Source of the DNA: Arabidopsis thaliana
Taxonomy: Eukaryota > Streptophyta > Magnoliopsida > Brassicales > Brassicaceae
NCBI RefSeq assembly: GCF_000001735.4
Contig: NC_003076.8
Location: 5,828,001 to 5,892,000 of the forward strand
Length of the DNA: 64,000 nt
Direction: 5' to 3'
Both the position numbers and the translations under genes were made by a program. A model generated the notes under the pieces. The model made no database searches, was not told the origin of the DNA, and worked only from the letters and a program-made list of their open reading frames with translations. Below, in pieces: positions 13,856-25,999 of the stretch (position 1 is its first letter; each line of letters opens with the position of its first letter).

Positions 13856-14130
13856 TTGAAACTTCTACAGTTTTGTGAATATTTTATATAATACAATAAA
13901 ATCTCTGTAAATTAATACTCGAGAAGGCTGTTCGATGTTCTATGCCAATGATCTAACTGATTCCTGGTATGATGTCTCCAAACTCTTTGTAAGTTGTCTT
14001 CCACTCTTATGGTTCAACTCTTTTTCCAAGTCCACTTCATCACGAATCTCTTCATCTTCTCTAGCGATGACTACACTTTTCTTCAAGTGGGAGCAAATTT
14101 ATCCAGGAACTGTTGTTCTGACATAAGAAT
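13856..14130 (-). mobile_element. Possible relic of a pogo/Tc1-type DNA transposon end
   Basis: Read on the minus strand, 14130-13930 is a decayed coding stretch (SEQQFLDKFAPT, then after a frame change a Glu/Lys-rich segment with KSLETSYQESVRSLA) broken by stops. It is followed at about 13920-13885 by ATTAATTTACAGAGATTTTA. This end sequence resembles the terminal repeats of Arabidopsis pogo/Lemi-like elements as I remember them. There is no second terminal repeat or clear TA duplication, so only one end seems to survive. Moderate to low confidence. Confidence 0.35.
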
Positions 14131-16955
14131 ATTTGAATGATTTGTAGTTGTATCAATTTCGCCTTGCCTTTCTTTTGGATCTGAATGTTTCAAACATTTT
14201 CGACAATAAAATATGTTTTTACCAATTTGTATCAGTTTTGTTATTGCAGATTCAAATTGTATCATGATCTCATGCATATCGTTGTTGAAAATAACATAAT
14301 AAGACTTGAGATTTGGGAAATTTTTAGAAGCAATTTTGTGTTATTGACTATAACTAGTTCTACAATTTGGGCTTAGGCTTTATTTACAAAAGGGTTTCCT
14401 TAAGCCCAAAGAGATGTACTATATAGTTAAATGTTTGTTTTGGTCAAGTACTAGTACTCAATATGTTATAGATGAAAAGTAATAAGAGAATATCAGGGTT
14501 TGCCGGTTTGGGTTGACAACAAAGAGATAGGAGACCATCCATGTTTAATCTATTTTCTAAGTCCGCACACTTAGTTTTGTCAGAAGTAGTGGGTGCAACG
14601 GACCTTAATCCTAAATCAGAAGTATTAACTACAAAGTGACTAAAGTTTTAAACTAATTATTAAATATCACCCGTTGTTGAGGCTAACATATCATAAAAGA
14701 TATTCTTCTTCGACCATTTTACTTTTTCATTTTCCAATTTCTCAATATATTATTTTAGTTAAAATTTTGTAAGTAGATGTTTATCAAAAATTCTCAAGTA
14801 AATATCTAGCATATGTTTGGAGGTGACAATCCATATAAGCTTTTAAAATTGAATATCAAATAGTTTAGTTCAAATGTTTAGAATTGGAAGCTAAATAAAG
14901 GAAGAATTTCAAAAGCATCTTTTCGAATACCACTTTTCAAAAATATTATATTTCTAATTGTTTATTAAAAGTACTCCTAAGAATATGAGGTTTATTCAAA
15001 TATGTGTGTAACTTTATTAAAGTATACAAACTACTTTTATATGTGTGTAAAAACTTATAAATATTTTATAAATACAGTATAAAAATAACTTATAAATACC
15101 TTGTAAAACAATACCTTGTAAAACATTTTTAAATACCTTCTAAAATCTTATTAAACCATATAAAATACTTTATAAAACATTAGATCGAATCTCCAATTAG
15201 TAGTTTACACCAAAAACTTTATGAACTTTTGAGATTTAATGAAGAGTATTTTCTAAAAATAAACACCTAAAAAGTTTCCAATGGTGATTAACAAATTGAA
15301 CTAGCTGAATAAAATGAGTACTGATAAGTTGAATAAAGATAAGCTGAATAATAAAAAAGAGTTGGATAAACTAGATGAGATGAATAAGTTAGAGAAAAAT
15401 AAAAGGTAACCTCTATATGTTTTCAACAGCTAAACATATTTCAATATTAATTAGAAACAGCTAAACAACAGGTTGTATTTTATTATATTAATTCTAACGC
15501 ATGCAACGCATGGGTCTTCCACCTGGGTATATCATATAGATTATGAGTCTGTATCAAATTGGTCATCACGTCGATTGAGAAAAATAAAAATAAAGTCTCT
15601 AATCATTTAGTTTCCTTCTTTTTATCGTCCCGTAATTCTCTATTTGTTTAACTTGACAATAAACTTAGATCTCGTTTTTTTACAATTTTTTTTTAAAAAC
15701 AATAGATAAATATGTCTAATTTTCTTACAAAAAAGTGTATAAGATATTCCCAAATAGCCTACATATAGTATATATTTTGAATGAACGATTCCGCTTAACA
15801 CTATCAGTGAATTTTGGGAACTCAAAAAGGATTATGACCAAGTTTTGGGTTCAAATCCTACCCTCAGCTAGTTTTCTCGTAGTCAAGTTTGTCTCAAATT
15901 ATTCGTCCAAAACTCTTCGCTTACAAAGAAAGATTACACAAACTTAAAAAAATATTCAAACGAACGAGTTCTACTGTGGTATCAATCATACACATAATGC
16001 GACGATAAGTTAACAAATTTATGCATTCCTTAGAAAATAAAACAGTCTAACATTTTCAATTGTCAACATTTTCGGATGAATTTTCACTTTGTAAAAATAT
16101 CCAAAAATGGGCAAGTATAACTCTGTTAACAATGAGACGCGATAACGCTGAGATGGCTTCGATTGAAATTAGATTGTTGACCAATTCAGAAATTTAAACT
16201 GGATACAAATCTCATAAATTTTTATAAACACTATCAACCAATTTAAATACGATTAATTAAGATAATATTTTAAAAGAATTATGATCGGGGGCGGATACTA
16301 CAAGATCAGAGTTACTAGGACACGCGCCCCACACTCTTTTTTCATATAATTTAATATTTTCAAATACATTAAGCCAAAGCCAATATGGAAAATAAAAAAG
16401 TGTCCTAGTACTAAAAATAAAAACAATACTTTGACCAAAAGTTTGTATTAAACGAAAATATACGCCTTAAAACCTATTTACCCCCAACCCTTACGGCCTC
16501 CAAAATATTAAACAAATCAACGCAAACTGATCTCTGTTTTTCTTTTCTTAATTTGTTTCCATTGTTAATTTTTTTGGCTTATTATGAGTCCTAATTCCTA
16601 AATTATCAAAATGTCCACAGTAGGTAATTGTATCTATAATCTGTACTTAATTTATACTAAAACTTTTGATGCAAAAACTTCTCTAAATAAATTAAATCAA
16701 TTCCTGTTTTTCATTTGTCCAAAATTGGGAAAAACGTAGAATAATTTTGTAGGATTTTGTTTCTTATAAGAATTACTTTTATGTTAATATTATATTTTTG
16801 ATTAAATTATTTATAATATAGTGCCTGTGTTAAAAAAATATACGTTAGGCATCCGCCAGTGATCAAAATCTCTCATCTAATAAAAATTAAAATTAAACAT
16901 TTTTATTGTAAAATAAAATCCCTAATCACTTTTTATAAAACCCAAACAATCATTT
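14131..16955. other. AT-rich spacer with low-complexity repeats
   Basis: About 2.8 kb with no gene. It holds TATAAATA/CTTATAAA-type repeats at about 15045-15180 and a loose series of (A)GCTGAATAAA-like words at about 15300-15400. Elsewhere it is AT-rich with no recognisable coding signal. Confidence 0.55.
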
Positions 16956-17495
16956 AACTACATTTAATTATAAATTTAAACTTTAACTATTATTTATAAA
17001 CCAAAACCGACATAAATCTTGTTTAATTATACACTTTAAACTTCTTTTATAAACTCAAACTCACATATAACCTCGTTTAATTACTCCTATAAGAAAGAAT
17101 AATTTTCTGAGTTTTACACAACGACTAAGAAAATAATAAATGATTCCTTTAATTAATTATATTTTTACTTAAGTTTTTTAAAATATAATCTCAAGTTGCT
17201 TTTTCCTCCAATTATCTTTTTCTAATATTAATTATTTATTGTAAAAGAAAATCAATATTTTTGATAAAAGAATAAAACCTCAAAAACTATTCTTTTTGAT
17301 ATAAATGGAGTATAAAATATCCATAACCGTTATTTCTAAACCCAAACCTATATATAACCTCATTTAACCTAAAATCTAAATTCAAATTCTTTTTTTATAA
17401 AATCAGACCAATATTTAGCCTCGTTTAATTGTAAAATCTAAACCCTATTCCTCCCTCGTAAACTGATACCGATATATAATTTTTGTTTATAATTA
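16956..17495. repeat. Degenerate tandem array, period about 60 bp
   Basis: The word (C/G)TTTAATTA recurs at about 16961, 17021, 17075, then 17361 (as CATTTAACC), 17422 and 17484. Each copy lies in a similar context (ataaaccaaacc..tataacctcgtttaatt..taaaac). Spacing is 54 to 62 bp in two blocks, split by about 230 bp of unrelated AT-rich sequence. Function unknown; it ends about 440 bp upstream of the hydrolase ATG. Confidence 0.55.
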
Positions 17496-17840
17496 TTACA
17501 TTAAATCCTAGTTTTTCTCTAATAAACACGAATCAACATCGTTGGTATATTATTTTCTGATTGGCTAGAGAAAAACACTGGTGAATAAATTAATCAACTA
17601 ATTCAGTCTCCAATCTCCATGTAATTAAAAAAAACAAAAAAAACTAGATCATCTGAGTATAATTTTTAAAATCTCAGATTAGAAAGCAGTTGTACAATAG
17701 ATAAAAAAGTACGTAAATAGATATATAATTAGAGTTTACAGTTTAAATTATCGCATGTTGTAAGCACGATCTTTTAATCATAATGTAGAAATTAACTCCA
17801 TGTAAAATCAATAACATAGTTATGCATGTAATTAAGAGTT

Positions 17841-17847
17841 TATAAAA
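17841..17847 (+). promoter_or_regulatory. TATA box of AT5G17720
   Basis: TATAAAA lies 87-93 bp upstream of the ATG at 17934, followed by a pyrimidine-rich leader. The placement is right for a short plant 5' UTR. Confidence 0.6.
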
Positions 17848-17933
17848 ACCTGTCTTAAGAGATTTCTTTCTCAACAGAGAGTCCCTTCTTTTCTTTATCT
17901 ATTTATCCCTAGCTCTCTCTAAAGATCGCTGTG

Positions 17934-19653
17934 ATGATTACTTCGAGTTTCTCAGAAAAATGTACATCAGTTATTAACGGAGCTCCAAGTTGGGCGGTCT
18001 TCTTTCTTTTTGACCTCCTCGACTATTTTCTTTGTATCGTTTTCAGATTCCTCGACGAAGTTATGGAAGAAAAATCAGAGTCTTGTCATTGTAATAACCC
18101 TCGAGAGAAAACACATTTTGCAGAATACGAGTTCCTTTCGGAGACTCTCTATCGGAGGAGAAACGTTTTCCGACAGGCCGGTTTTCTCCGGTTTGCGAAT
18201 AAACTCCCTGAGATAACCAAGAAAATAGGTATCGTTACTTTCCTGAGAAAATTTCTTTTTCCTCATACAATGAACAAAGTCTCTCATGAGGTTGCAAACC
18301 GGTGGTCTGATTGTGGTTGCAAGACTTGTGTTTCTTGGATCAACACTGATAAACTTAACGTAATCGTCAAGCAACCTTCAATATCAGGTAATTAGTAATA
18401 TAAGTTAATTAGTTAAGTTATGTTCTGTTTTAACATCTCATTTATTTTATTTTCATTTTAATCAGATTTGTCGATAAGCAACAAACCGGTAGAGAACGTT
18501 ATTTTCGTACACGGATTTTTGGCATCTTCATCGTTTTGGACCAACACAGTGTTCAAATATCTACCAGAGACCACCGAGGGAACTAACTACAGATTCTTTG
18601 CTATCGATCTTCTTGGATTTGGAGACAGCCCGAAACCAAGAGCCAGTCAGTATTCGTTGAAAGAACATGTCGAAATGATCGAAAAATCGGTTATTTTACC
18701 AAATAATTTGACTTCATTCCATGTTGTCGCACACTCCATGGGATGCATCATTGGAATAGCCTTAGCTGCAAAATTCTCCGACAGCGTCAAGTCTGTCGCA
18801 TTAGTAGCTCCCGTGAGTTTTCTCTTAAAAACAATTTTTTTAAACACACAAATTTAAACAAGGTTTGTTCTGCAATGATTTTGTTTTATCATTTTGGTTT
18901 TATAGCCGTATTTTGCTGATTCAAAAGGAGGAGCAAGTTGTGCTGCTCTTGATGTGGTCGCTAAGAAGAAACTTTGGCCACCAGCTTCGTTTTTCACGGC
19001 GATGATGTGTTGGTATGAACACATTGGCCGTGGCGTTTGCTTGGTCTTTTGTAGGCACCACCGTACATGGGAGAGGATCATCAAAATTGTAACTTGGAGA
19101 AGGTATGTATAATAGCGTTTATTGAAAAACTATTAAATTAAAGATGGCAAAATGTTTCTTTGTGTCATTGTGTGTCAAATTAATATAACAAGTTTTTTGT
19201 ATTTTTTAACAAAGATCTCTCTGTTTCATACATATATTTTTGTAAAAACCAACGGATACCAAGTTTTAGTTAACACTCTGATATATATATAAAAAAACAC
19301 TGGTTTCTTCTATGTTCAGGAAACTACCGACAGCGATAATGGATTTTACAAAGCACACACATCAATCAGGATGGCATAGCATGCACAATGTAATATGCGG
19401 AGGAGCGAAATTCACGGATAAACACCTTGAAACTTTGATAAAATCCGGTGTTAAAATCAATGTGATGCAAGGGGATAAAGATGTTGTTGTTCCTATTGAT
19501 TGTCTATCGAACATGAAAGGAAAGTTCCCTGCGGTTGAAGTCGAGGTTATCGCTGGGACTGATCATAGTACGGTCATAATGAGTAGGAGAGAGGTCTTTG
19601 CTGCAAACCTTGTAAGTTTGTGGGCTACTTCCGAAAAGAAACAAAAGGTATAG
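17934..19653 (+). CDS. BODYGUARD-like alpha/beta hydrolase (AT5G17720)
   Basis: Alpha/beta-fold hydrolase of the BODYGUARD family, whose founding member acts in cuticle formation; the substrate here is unknown. Four exons: 17934-18387, 18466-18812, 18906-19102 and 19320-19653, with phases 1, 0 and 2; 1332 bp, 443 aa. The start is the ATG at 17934. A hydrophobic N-terminal segment (FFLFDLLDYFLCIVFRFL) probably anchors it to a membrane. The family motif NRWSDCGCKTC follows. The hydrolase core has the oxyanion loop HGFLASS, the nucleophile elbow AHSMG (Ala replaces the first Gly of GxSxG), the acid in QGDKDVVVP and the base in GTDHST. Its inverted paralogue is at 39429-40976. Confidence 0.92.
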
Positions 19654-19745
19654 TGGCAAGTGCCCAAAACATGAAAACTTATTAGTCAGTTTTTGACAAA
19701 CTAAGATATGAATGTTGAAGAGTAAACAAAGTCTTGGTACGATTT

Positions 19746-19786
19746 GCAAGATTTTTTTTTTTTTTTTTTTTTCAATTCGCAAGATT
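19746..19786 (-). mobile_element. Tail-only retroposition scar
   Basis: The word gcaagattt at 19746-19754 and 19778-19786, with similar flanks (tttgcaagattt and ttcgcaagattt), brackets a long T tract followed by caattc. This looks like a minus-polarity poly(A) tail inserted just downstream of the hydrolase gene. The direct repeat is short, so polymerase slippage cannot be excluded. Confidence 0.5.
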
Positions 19787-20238
19787 TGATGTAGAAGATT
19801 GTTACATCTTGTTATTGTATACTCTGAAACCACATATTTGAATTAGCTATTTTCTCACCATTTCTGTTGCTTACGACTTGTAGCATTGGTGATGGTTAAG
19901 ACTTAATTTAGAGTATACGAGAATTTGAAGTTTTAAACGCTTTCGTTTTGAGGGAAGATCTTTAGCACATGTAGGCCCAAACGTTGCAGTGTAGTTTTGT
20001 GGTGTTAATGCTTCGTGGATCGCTATTGAGCGAGTTTGGGAGTTAATGATAACCTTCACAATGCATCTTTTATTTACCACCAGAGGTATCTTTTAAGTCT
20101 TAATGAGGCAATTGGTGGATTGATTGATTTATGAATTATGAGTTTTATTTAAATAGATTTCTTGTACATAATTTCATTTTTTGATATAAAAAATTGGTGC
20201 AGTGTGGATAAAGTAAATGTGACGTGATACTTTGCACG

Positions 20239-22511
20239 GTCATTGATAGACAAATTTTTTTTTTTCTTCGAACATACTAATATTATTTCAAATACTTAGG
20301 AACATAACCGAGGTTTCTCACGGTTAATATTTGGGACTAACCAAATAGAAGGACTACAATCTAACACAGCATGATAAATAGGAAAAGAAGAAAAAGCTTT
20401 CGATGCCAATAAATCTGCACACCGGTTTGCTTCTCTTCGTTGGAACCGAAATGAAGGTTTGAGGAACCGTCGGGTTGTGCCGTGAATGTCATCAATATAG
20501 CTGCTTAAACGCGGCCACATCTCCGGTTCATTTAACGCCTTCACCAAAACCTGTGAATCAGTTTCAAACACTACCTCGGTAACGCCAAGATTGTCAAGAC
20601 AACGCATTGCCCAAGTTAGGGCCGTTGCTTCTGCTTCGAGACTAGAAACCAGTGAGGGGTATGCTTTAGAACCAACCCATTTCGCTGCTCCAGTTGCATC
20701 TCTCAATATCCAACCAACACCACATCTATCACTCTCAGCCTTCCATGCTGCATCAACGTTGCATTTGTATGTTCCAGGTGAAGGAGGTTGCCAAGTTACA
20801 GGGGTTGGGCTTTGCTGAGGAGATTTGGGTGAAATGACAGGCTTGTCTACCCATTCCTTCTGATCCATTATAGCTCTTTCCAAAACCTGCTGGGCATCCT
20901 CATGTTGGTTGTTAAAACAGACATTGTTCCTAGCTTTCCATAGTCTCCATATTAACCAAGGCCAGATCTCCTTTCTCTTATGAACTTCTTCCTCTTGGTC
21001 GTTTTCTTTAACTAGCCCGTTAGCAAAGTTCGTGTAGATGGACTCTGATGGCTGAGGATAAAACATAAAGGAGAGAGGAGAGAGCGCCCACCAGCCTAGC
21101 AAACGAACAGTGAAAGAGAACATGGTTGACAGTCTCATCATGAGAACCACATCTTGGGCATTCTCCAGCCTTGGTTAATCTCTTCTTAGTCATATTGGAG
21201 CCGACAGCTAAACAATTAGATAAACCACGCCAAAGAAAGTTCTTGATTTTTGGAGAGGTATTAGCTTTCCATAAAGCCTGGAAAATGGAATGAAGGTTTG
21301 GATTTAACACTTCTTCCGAAATTTTCTTCTTGAAGCATTTCTGCCACACACAATATCCAGACTTCACGGAATAATCACCATTATGGTTATAAATCCAAGA
21401 GAATCTTGTCTTCCCCGGTCGAAAACTCGGTCGAACTTGGCCTATGAGATGGATATCCTCTTGTACGAAGATGGATTTTACTGCGGTCCAGTTCCATTCA
21501 TCCGAGTCAAAGTCCTTTATCATGGAGATATGTAAGGTATAAGGATTGAGACCAGGCTGCACTCGTGGTGGTCGTGGAGGCTTACTTGGTAACCACGGAT
21601 CAAAGGCAATTCTCAGAGTATGACCATCCCCAAACTCCTTCCTCATTCCTTCTTGCATAAGCATCTTCGCCTCATAAATACTCCTCCATGCAAAGGAGGG
21701 TCGGGAACCAAGAGATGCTTCGAGGGGGGACTTTGATGGAAAATATCTTGCTTCGAAGATTCTAGCCATTAGGGATTCTGGTTTATTTGCCATTCTCCAC
21801 AATTGTTTACCTAGCATTGCTAAGTTAAAACCTTCAACATCTCGAAATCCTAAGCCCCCTTCTGCCTTAGGTTCAGTAAGCTTGTCCCATGCTTTCCAAT
21901 GGATTCCTTTTCCAGTCGCTTGATTTTTCCACCAAAAGTTGGAAAAGAGAGAGACAAGCTTTGTACAAAGAGTCTTTGGCAAAAGGAAACAAGACATAGT
22001 GTAGGTTGGGAGTGCCATAGCTACTGCTTTGATCATCACTTCTTTACCACCTTGAGACAGGAATTTGGAACTCCAAGAGTTGATTTTTTCCGCAACTTTC
22101 TCTTCCAAAAATCTTAAGGTTTCAATCTTAGATCCAATGAAAGCTTCTGGGAGACCGAGATATAACCCTGTGCCGCCTTCTTTAGTGATTCCAGTGATCT
22201 CTTTGATCAAATTCCTAGTCTCTGTTTCAACTTTGTGGCCGAAAACAATGCTTGATTTCGAGAAGCTCACCTTTTGGCCAGAAACTCTACTATATTCCTG
22301 AAGAATCTGATTGATCACATCAACTTCTTGTTTCTCAGCCTTGCAAAAAAACAGTGTATCATCGGCAAACAAAAGGTGCGAGACTCTTGGAGCTGTTGCA
22401 GCTACTTGAACTCCTGTTATTCTATTTTCTCTTTCAGCCACCTTGAAGCTATTTGCCAGGACTTCTGCACATAAAATAAACACAAAGGGCGATAAAGTCA
22501 TTGATAGACAA
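20239..22511 (-). mobile_element. 5'-truncated LINE (non-LTR retrotransposon) with target-site duplication
   Basis: The body spans about 20254-22496, flanked by the 15-bp direct repeat gtcattgatagacaa (20239-20253 and 22497-22511). An 11-base T tract at 20255-20265 is the poly(A) tail of a minus-strand insertion. The body begins inside the reverse transcriptase at LSPFVFILCAEVLA. It keeps the catalytic FADD box, a zinc-binding RT domain (FLWRGLSNCLAVG; Cys pattern CPRCGSHDETVNHVLFHC) and a C-terminal RNase H domain with VDAAW, an AEATAL helix and ETDSQ. The reading frame shifts near 21090, apparently by loss of two bases, and the last domain stops at 20296. The element is dead: both 5'-truncated and frameshifted. 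Its intact TSD suggests a fairly recent insertion. I cannot name the family. Confidence 0.92.
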
Positions 22512-23030
22512 TTTAGAATGGCAAGATGGTTAATGGATACGCACTCTATATACATCGACTACAACGATAATTTAACTCGTCATGAAAAGGAATCAGCAAA
22601 ATGATTCAAAGAATGGTTGATTTGTTTTTCCTTTAGCAATGTCTAAACAAACAGTTGCACGTGATGTACAAATGCTTTTTTCGATAAATTGTACATTTTA
22701 TTCAAAAAAAAAAATGTTTAAAAGAATTCTTGACCTAATTTCAACTTGGTTTGGTCTTTGGACTTCTCTTCGTGTTGGTCTTATGGCCCAATCAGGTTGT
22801 TTGGTAGGCTTCTATTGTATTTATTTATATATGTGATATTTTCTATAATCCATCAAATCACGATTCGATTGAATGATTTATAATTAACTTTCAACTCTTC
22901 TTAAATTTAATTAAGATAAACTTTTAAGACCCAAAACAACAATTAAAAAAAGAAAATCCAAATTCTATCAGTTTTCACCAATATTAGAATCACTCATAAT
23001 TAAAATATGTATGTTAAAATGTCCCACATC
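22512..23030. other. Spacer after the LINE
   Basis: AT-rich; nothing supportable. The open frame at 22639-22836 has no recognisable domain. Confidence 0.5.
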
Positions 23031-23099
23031 AAAAATGACAATGGATATTCCCCTCTTCTACCAAAAAATAAAAATAAAAATAAAAATGACAATGGATAT
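23031..23099 (+). mobile_element. Tail-only retroposition scar with perfect 18-bp TSD
   Basis: The 18-mer aaaaatgacaatggatat occurs at 23031-23048 and again at 23082-23099. Between the copies lie 33 bp made of a short pyrimidine-rich piece (tcccctcttctacc) and an A-rich tail with TAAAAA steps. This is the cleanest example in the window of a target-site duplication around little more than a 3' tail. Confidence 0.7.
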
Positions 23100-23504
23100 A
23101 ACTGATCATGAACAACATAGCCTTTTGAAAAAGACAAATGGATGTCTTTATCTCCTAGGTTCTCTAGAGATTCTGATTTTATTCCCACGATTACGAACTT
23201 TTTCTCCAAAGTAAACAATCAAGCCATGATTTTGTCTTCCGCAAAAAAAAATTTCTACGAATCAAGTTTGCCAAAACAAGATTGGAAGAAAGATGCGATA
23301 TTTTTATGAAGTGGAGGTGGAACTGCCGCAAACATGATTGATTTGATCGTTATGATTTAAACGATTTCTACGATACATGTTTTGAACATGTTCTCCGGAG
23401 ATAATCCATTATCCAGATTTCACCACTAAAACGGTGCATTAGTGGAATTCAAGAAAGCAAATAAGAAAAAGATGAAGAGTCATTCAAAGATTACCCTAGG
23501 TCTA

Positions 23505-23640
23505 GTTGTACATATCTGTCAATGTCTTCGACCACCAACACAGAACCATTGCCTACATTAAGCATAAGCTTCCTTATATCTCAGCCGATGTGTTCTCTAC
23601 GTAAGGCAAGTAAATATCTAAAAAAAAATCTTTATGTTTT
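23505..23640 (-). pseudogene. Relic of an AAA-ATPase gene (Walker B exon fragment)
   Basis: The minus-strand translation gives FFLDIYLPYVENTSAE, IRKLMLNVGNGSVLVVEDID, then RYVQLDLG and a stop. It lines up with the stretch in the neighbouring genes from LKFDIYDLQLAS to the Walker B box SILLVEDID. No Walker A, lid or exon 2 is found at its sides. The residues differ from the intact cluster members (NGSVLVVEDIDR against NSSILLVEDIDC), so it derives from a divergent copy. An open frame at 23000-23218 (DKDIHLSFSKG) may be debris of an N-terminal domain. Confidence 0.7.
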
Positions 23641-24497
23641 GCTTCAAATTTTATATCAGTGAAGTTGCTACTATTTATTTTTGTAAATCATATCATTAAC
23701 AACATCATCTATTTTGAGAGAGATAAATGAATATCTTTCACTCCGGATCCTTTAAAAACTCTAAAAAAAATTCACATTGACGAACCGTTTCTAAAAATAT
23801 ACCATCTAGTCTTCATACACCGGATTTTGTCTTCCACTTAGATCTTTATCTTTAACTTAAGAGTTAAGAGCACATTATCACTTAGAAGAAGACGAAAGAC
23901 CTTTTATAAAAGAAAACTTCCCAGACACCTTTTATAAAATTTGTAGACACGACTTTCTATTGGTTCAGTTTTAAATAAAAATTTAAAAATTTATTATATA
24001 ATTTAAATATACAAAAATAATAATATTATATTTCCACTCTTAACCGGTAATGATACTCTAAGCAATGACTATAAAATACATGGATGATGGATCCTATGTG
24101 GGATTACTACACTCTTAAACATCCTGGTAATTAATCCTATTTATCTTTAATCATAATTCATTTTTACTGTATTTCCTTTAAAATATATTAAACCATACAT
24201 TTTAACGATATTTTTAGAGAGGACAAAACAATGATAATGCCGTTGTATAGTCGATTTCTAGCTACCATCCTTACAACTTACAAGGTATTTAAATATGAAT
24301 ACATAAATTTACCTATAAATAGATATGTGTTTGTCATTTTTTTACATAAATCCAAACTCACGATTTTCTGAAGTTGCATTTAAATTTAGAGATTTGATTA
24401 ATCTCCGGAGAACATCCATCTAAATTGCATTTCAAGCTTAAAATCTAAAGTGAATATTCTGATGATAAATAAACAAACAGGACGCCACAATGTTAAC
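23641..24497. other. Spacer 3' of the first intact AAA-ATPase gene
   Basis: AT-rich. A segment at about 23697-23750 recurs in direct orientation at about 26879-26930 (shared words: aatgaatatctttca). A 20-bp word around CTCCGGAGAACAT at about 24396-24416 reappears inverted at about 23386-23404. No gene seen. Confidence 0.5.
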
Positions 24498-25999
24498 TCA
24501 TAAAAAGAATTGCAATTCCGGTTTCCTCAATCCTCCTCTTCCAGTTTCTCCATCATACTTCTCCAACTCTAACCTCTTCCTTTTGAGAACCTTAACCAAA
24601 CCCTCGAGCGCCACATCAGGATCCTCATTTTTCATTAGCTCCTCTGCAACTTGAGCTGGAGTCAACACTTCTCCTTTTATCAAACGCTCGATTTCCGGGT
24701 AAAGATGGTGAGGGTCATCGTGAGACAAGCCCAAGTAGTTAGATGCCAAAGTCTTGAATACATCAAAACAACAATGTCCCATGTGAATATGCATATCCAT
24801 ACGTCCTGGCCTAAGCAATGCCGGATCGAGCCTCTCCTTGTGGGTTGTGGTGAAGATTACAATGCGTTCATCTCCACAGCTCGACCATAACCCATCTATG
24901 CAAGTTAAGAGCCCTGACAATGTCAACATTGATGATCCCTATTCACATAGGATCCAAGTATTGGTTGCAAGCATTTCATGATGATTTATAAATTAATACT
25001 AGTTTTTAATGAAAATAAAGACCAAACCTTAGTATCATCTTGAGTCTTAGGTTGCAACCTTGTATGCAAATCCACGGCGCAATCTATATCTTCTACTAAA
25101 AGAATGGAGCTGTTGGTAGTACCGAGAAGTAATCTCCTTAGATCAGCGTCCTCCCTCACGCTTGCAAGCTGGAGATCATAGATATCAAACTTGAGGTAGT
25201 TAGCAATGGCTGCAACTAGGCTAGTCTTCCCAGTCCCAGGTGGTCCATACAGCAAGTAACCCCTTTTCCAAGGTTTCCCAACTCTTTTGTAAAAATCTTT
25301 CCTTCTGATGAACCGGTCAAGATCTCCCATCACAGACCGCTTTAGCTCTTCGTTCATAGCCATGGTGTCAAATGTTGACGGGTGCTCGAGGTTCACGGAT
25401 TGCCATTTTAGATACATACAACAGTAGGAGTACATCTTGAGGATTTTCCTCTCGTTGTTGATCACCTTTGCCTTGCTCTCCACGTAAGGTATATAAGAAT
25501 TCAAGACCAACTCTGTGTGTTTCTTTTCAAAGCTAAGCTCAACGCACTCCCGATCGGGGTTTAGCTTAAAATGTTCCCCAAAATAATGAACCATATTGCT
25601 CTTATTGCTGTCAACACAAAACCGCCACTTGACCTCAATGCCTTGGTAGATATCCGAGACAACCTCTCCTACGCTGAAGTGTATATTGACGTTTTTCTCA
25701 CTGCGGTCTCTAGAGATCCTTAGCCTTTCCGCGTTGTGGTTGACCTTGGTAGAAATATAAACCTGAGCAGCCCCGTAGAGCTCGTTATACATCCCATTCT
25801 TGATATGGTCATCGATGATGAGCGTGAGAGTCGATGGAGTAGAGTGCAAGAAAGAATTGAGATAAGAGATCATGTAGTTTTGTAACGGAGGTGGAATTGT
25901 CATCTCAAGAAATGGTTTGATCATCATGACGTATCCCGTCAATGATGCGTAGGCTGAGACAAACGGTGCAAGCGAAGGAAGATTTCTAAGAGAAAACAT
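24498..25999 (-). CDS. BCS1-type AAA-ATPase (AT5G17730)
   Basis: Membrane-anchored AAA-ATPase of the plant BCS1/OM66-like family; it presumably remodels or translocates proteins at an organelle membrane, client unknown. Two exons on the minus strand: 25999-25028 and 24938-24498, phase 0; 1413 bp, 470 aa. The ATG at 25999 (MFSLRNLPS) is chosen because the longer frame has only a GTG. Order of parts: N-terminal membrane segment (about residues 8-30), family-specific AAA-associated domain (to about 180), then the AAA core. The core has Walker A GPPGTGKT, Walker B SILLVEDID and, in exon 2, the second region [14 protein letters not shown] with arginine motif [12 protein letters not shown]. The C-terminal lid contains [11 protein letters not shown]. 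The tail is shorter than in its neighbours. This is the most diverged intact member of the cluster. Confidence 0.92.

Noticed and set aside
15840..15875. tRNA T-arm-like word (gggttcaaatcctaccc)
   Set aside because: The stem does not pair well, and no acceptor, D or anticodon arms are found at proper spacing upstream.
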